From positions 1 through 7,536 of the forward strand of contig MTPE01000214.1 of assembly GCA_002011835.1 (NCBI GenBank): DNA of 7,536 nt, written 5' to 3'. Shown piece by piece: positions 6,899 to 7,536 of this stretch (the stretch's first letter is position 1; each line of letters opens with the position of its first letter). The notes beneath the pieces were generated by a model, which worked only from the letters and a program-made list of their open reading frames with translations, made no database searches and had not been told where the DNA came from. Made by a program: the position numbers and the translations under genes. This DNA comes from Desulfarculaceae bacterium JdFR-95. Lineage in GTDB: Bacteria; Desulfobacterota; Desulfarculia; Desulfarculales; Desulfarculaceae.

Positions 6899-7536
6899 TC
6901 AGTCCTCGCCCCTCACCCGCGAGCAGTCGATGGCCACGTACTGCCAGTCCAGGATCAGGTTGCCGTTGACCTGCATGTCACCCACCACCTTGGTGGCGGG
7001 CATGTAGGAGAACTCCTCGTACACCGTGTTGTCGAAGGGCTGGAAGTCGGTGTCTCGCTCGATGAACAAGATCTCACCGCCCAGGTGAGGGATCAGCCCG
7101 CGCAGATACTCCTCGGAGTAGAGCATGTACAGGCAGTGGTTGAAGTCGCTGCGCTCGGGGGTGATCACCCCCACCTCGGCGAAGTCCTGGTCGTAGATCA
7201 CCTTGATGGCGTAGTTCACCTCGCCGATGGGCGTGCGCCACAACACCAGGCGCCGGCCCACCCGCATGGCCTCGGCCAGGGCCTGGTCGATGCGAGGGAA
7301 GAAGTGGAACAAGTTGACCACCACCACGTCGAAGGCGTCGTCCACGAAGGGCATGTCCAAGACGTCGGCGTGCACGAAGTTCACCTTCTCGTCCACCCCG
7401 AACACCTCCCGCCCCCAGAGCAGGAACTGCAGCTCGCTGTCGATGCCGGTGTAGCGGATGTCCGGGTCCAGCAGGCGGCGGAAGCTGCGCAGGAAGTGCC
7501 CTGCCGCACACCCCAGGTCCAGTACCGTGTCCCCCG
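6899..7536 (-). CDS. SAM-dependent methyltransferase, 5' end outside the window
   Basis: The frame runs unbroken from the right edge (first full codon at 7534) to a TGA at 6899, giving 211 visible residues. The GTG at 7405 is not the true start: 43 codons before it encode the core of the fold, including SAM-binding motif I, VLDLGCAAGHF, at visible residues 4-14, followed by YTGID, where the acid would bind the ribose. Further on are FVHADVLDMPF, typical of the adenine-contacting loop, and DVVVVNLFHFF as motif IV. The second half (NYAIKVIYDQDFAEV, SDFNHCLYMLYSEEYL, FIERDTDFQPFDN) has aromatic-rich segments probably forming the acceptor site. It is a Class I methyltransferase of the Methyltransf_11/25 kind with an unknown substrate. 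It sits 30 bp upstream of the epimerase gene on the same strand, so a nonulosonic-acid or other glycan substrate is plausible but not shown. Confidence 0.82.
   Translation of the reverse strand, partial: GDTVLDLGCAAGHFLRSFRRLLDPDIRYTGIDSELQFLLWGREVFGVDEKVNFVHADVLDMPFVDDAFDVVVVNLFHFFPRIDQALAEAMRVGRRLVLWRTPIGEVNYAIKVIYDQDFAEVGVITPERSDFNHCLYMLYSEEYLRGLIPHLGGEILFIERDTDFQPFDNTVYEEFSYMPATKVVGDMQVNGNLILDWQYVAIDCSRVRGED

Noticed and set aside
7403..7405. GTG at 7405 as the start of the right-edge methyltransferase
   Set aside because: The same frame upstream encodes SAM motif I (VLDLGCAAGHF), so a protein starting at this GTG would lack its cofactor site.
1..7536. CRISPR arrays, tRNA or rRNA genes, insertion sequences, attachment sites
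   Set aside because: I found no spaced direct repeats, no cloverleaf or rRNA signatures, no transposase motifs and no terminal inverted repeats. Genes fill the window almost end to end.

Overview
The window is very GC-rich, and almost every codon ends in G or C. It is packed with enzymes typical of surface-polysaccharide (O-antigen, capsule or flagellin-glycan) gene clusters. The base composition and the preference for long fused enzymes would suit a GC-rich Gram-negative such as a Desulfobacterota (former deltaproteobacterial) lineage. This is only an impression; no marker gene is present to settle it.

The layout is two convergent gene pairs. On the + strand, the first gene enters from the left edge through an open Pro/Ala-rich linker and encodes an alpha/alpha-toroid protein of the six-hairpin glycosidase type (to 1286). 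Nineteen bases later comes a very large gene (1306-5097). Its product strings together a complete glutamine-dependent asparagine synthetase-type amidotransferase, a NodB/WalW-like polysaccharide deacetylase-type domain, a SAM-dependent methyltransferase, and a short region resembling the second half of another Rossmann methyltransferase. Its frame then breaks in a Pro/Ala linker. The missing C-terminal module, about 190 residues of no family I recognise, continues in another frame to 5639.

The break coincides with a perfect 20-bp tandem duplication (period 20, repeat tract 4955-4998). Because 20 is not a multiple of 3, removing one copy restores a single frame from 1306 to 5639, giving a 1437-residue protein with a smooth Pro/Ala linker. 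This is the most notable observation in the window. It could be a recent inactivating mutation, a reversible fused/split switch, or an assembly error.

On the - strand, a SAM methyltransferase enters from the right edge (stop at 6899). It is followed after 30 bp by a full-length NeuC/LegG-type hydrolysing UDP-GlcNAc 2-epimerase (5699-6868), which makes the ManNAc-type precursor of nonulosonic (sialic or legionaminic) acids. The two convergent groups meet in a 59-bp gap. A 9-bp inverted repeat covers both stop codons there and encloses a GC-rich hairpin, which may be a shared terminator.

Taken together, the genes could build and decorate an acidic or amidated sugar: the epimerase makes a precursor, and the amidotransferase, deacetylase-like and methyltransferase domains modify sugars. 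No glycosyltransferase, transporter, RNA gene, mobile element or CRISPR array was seen.
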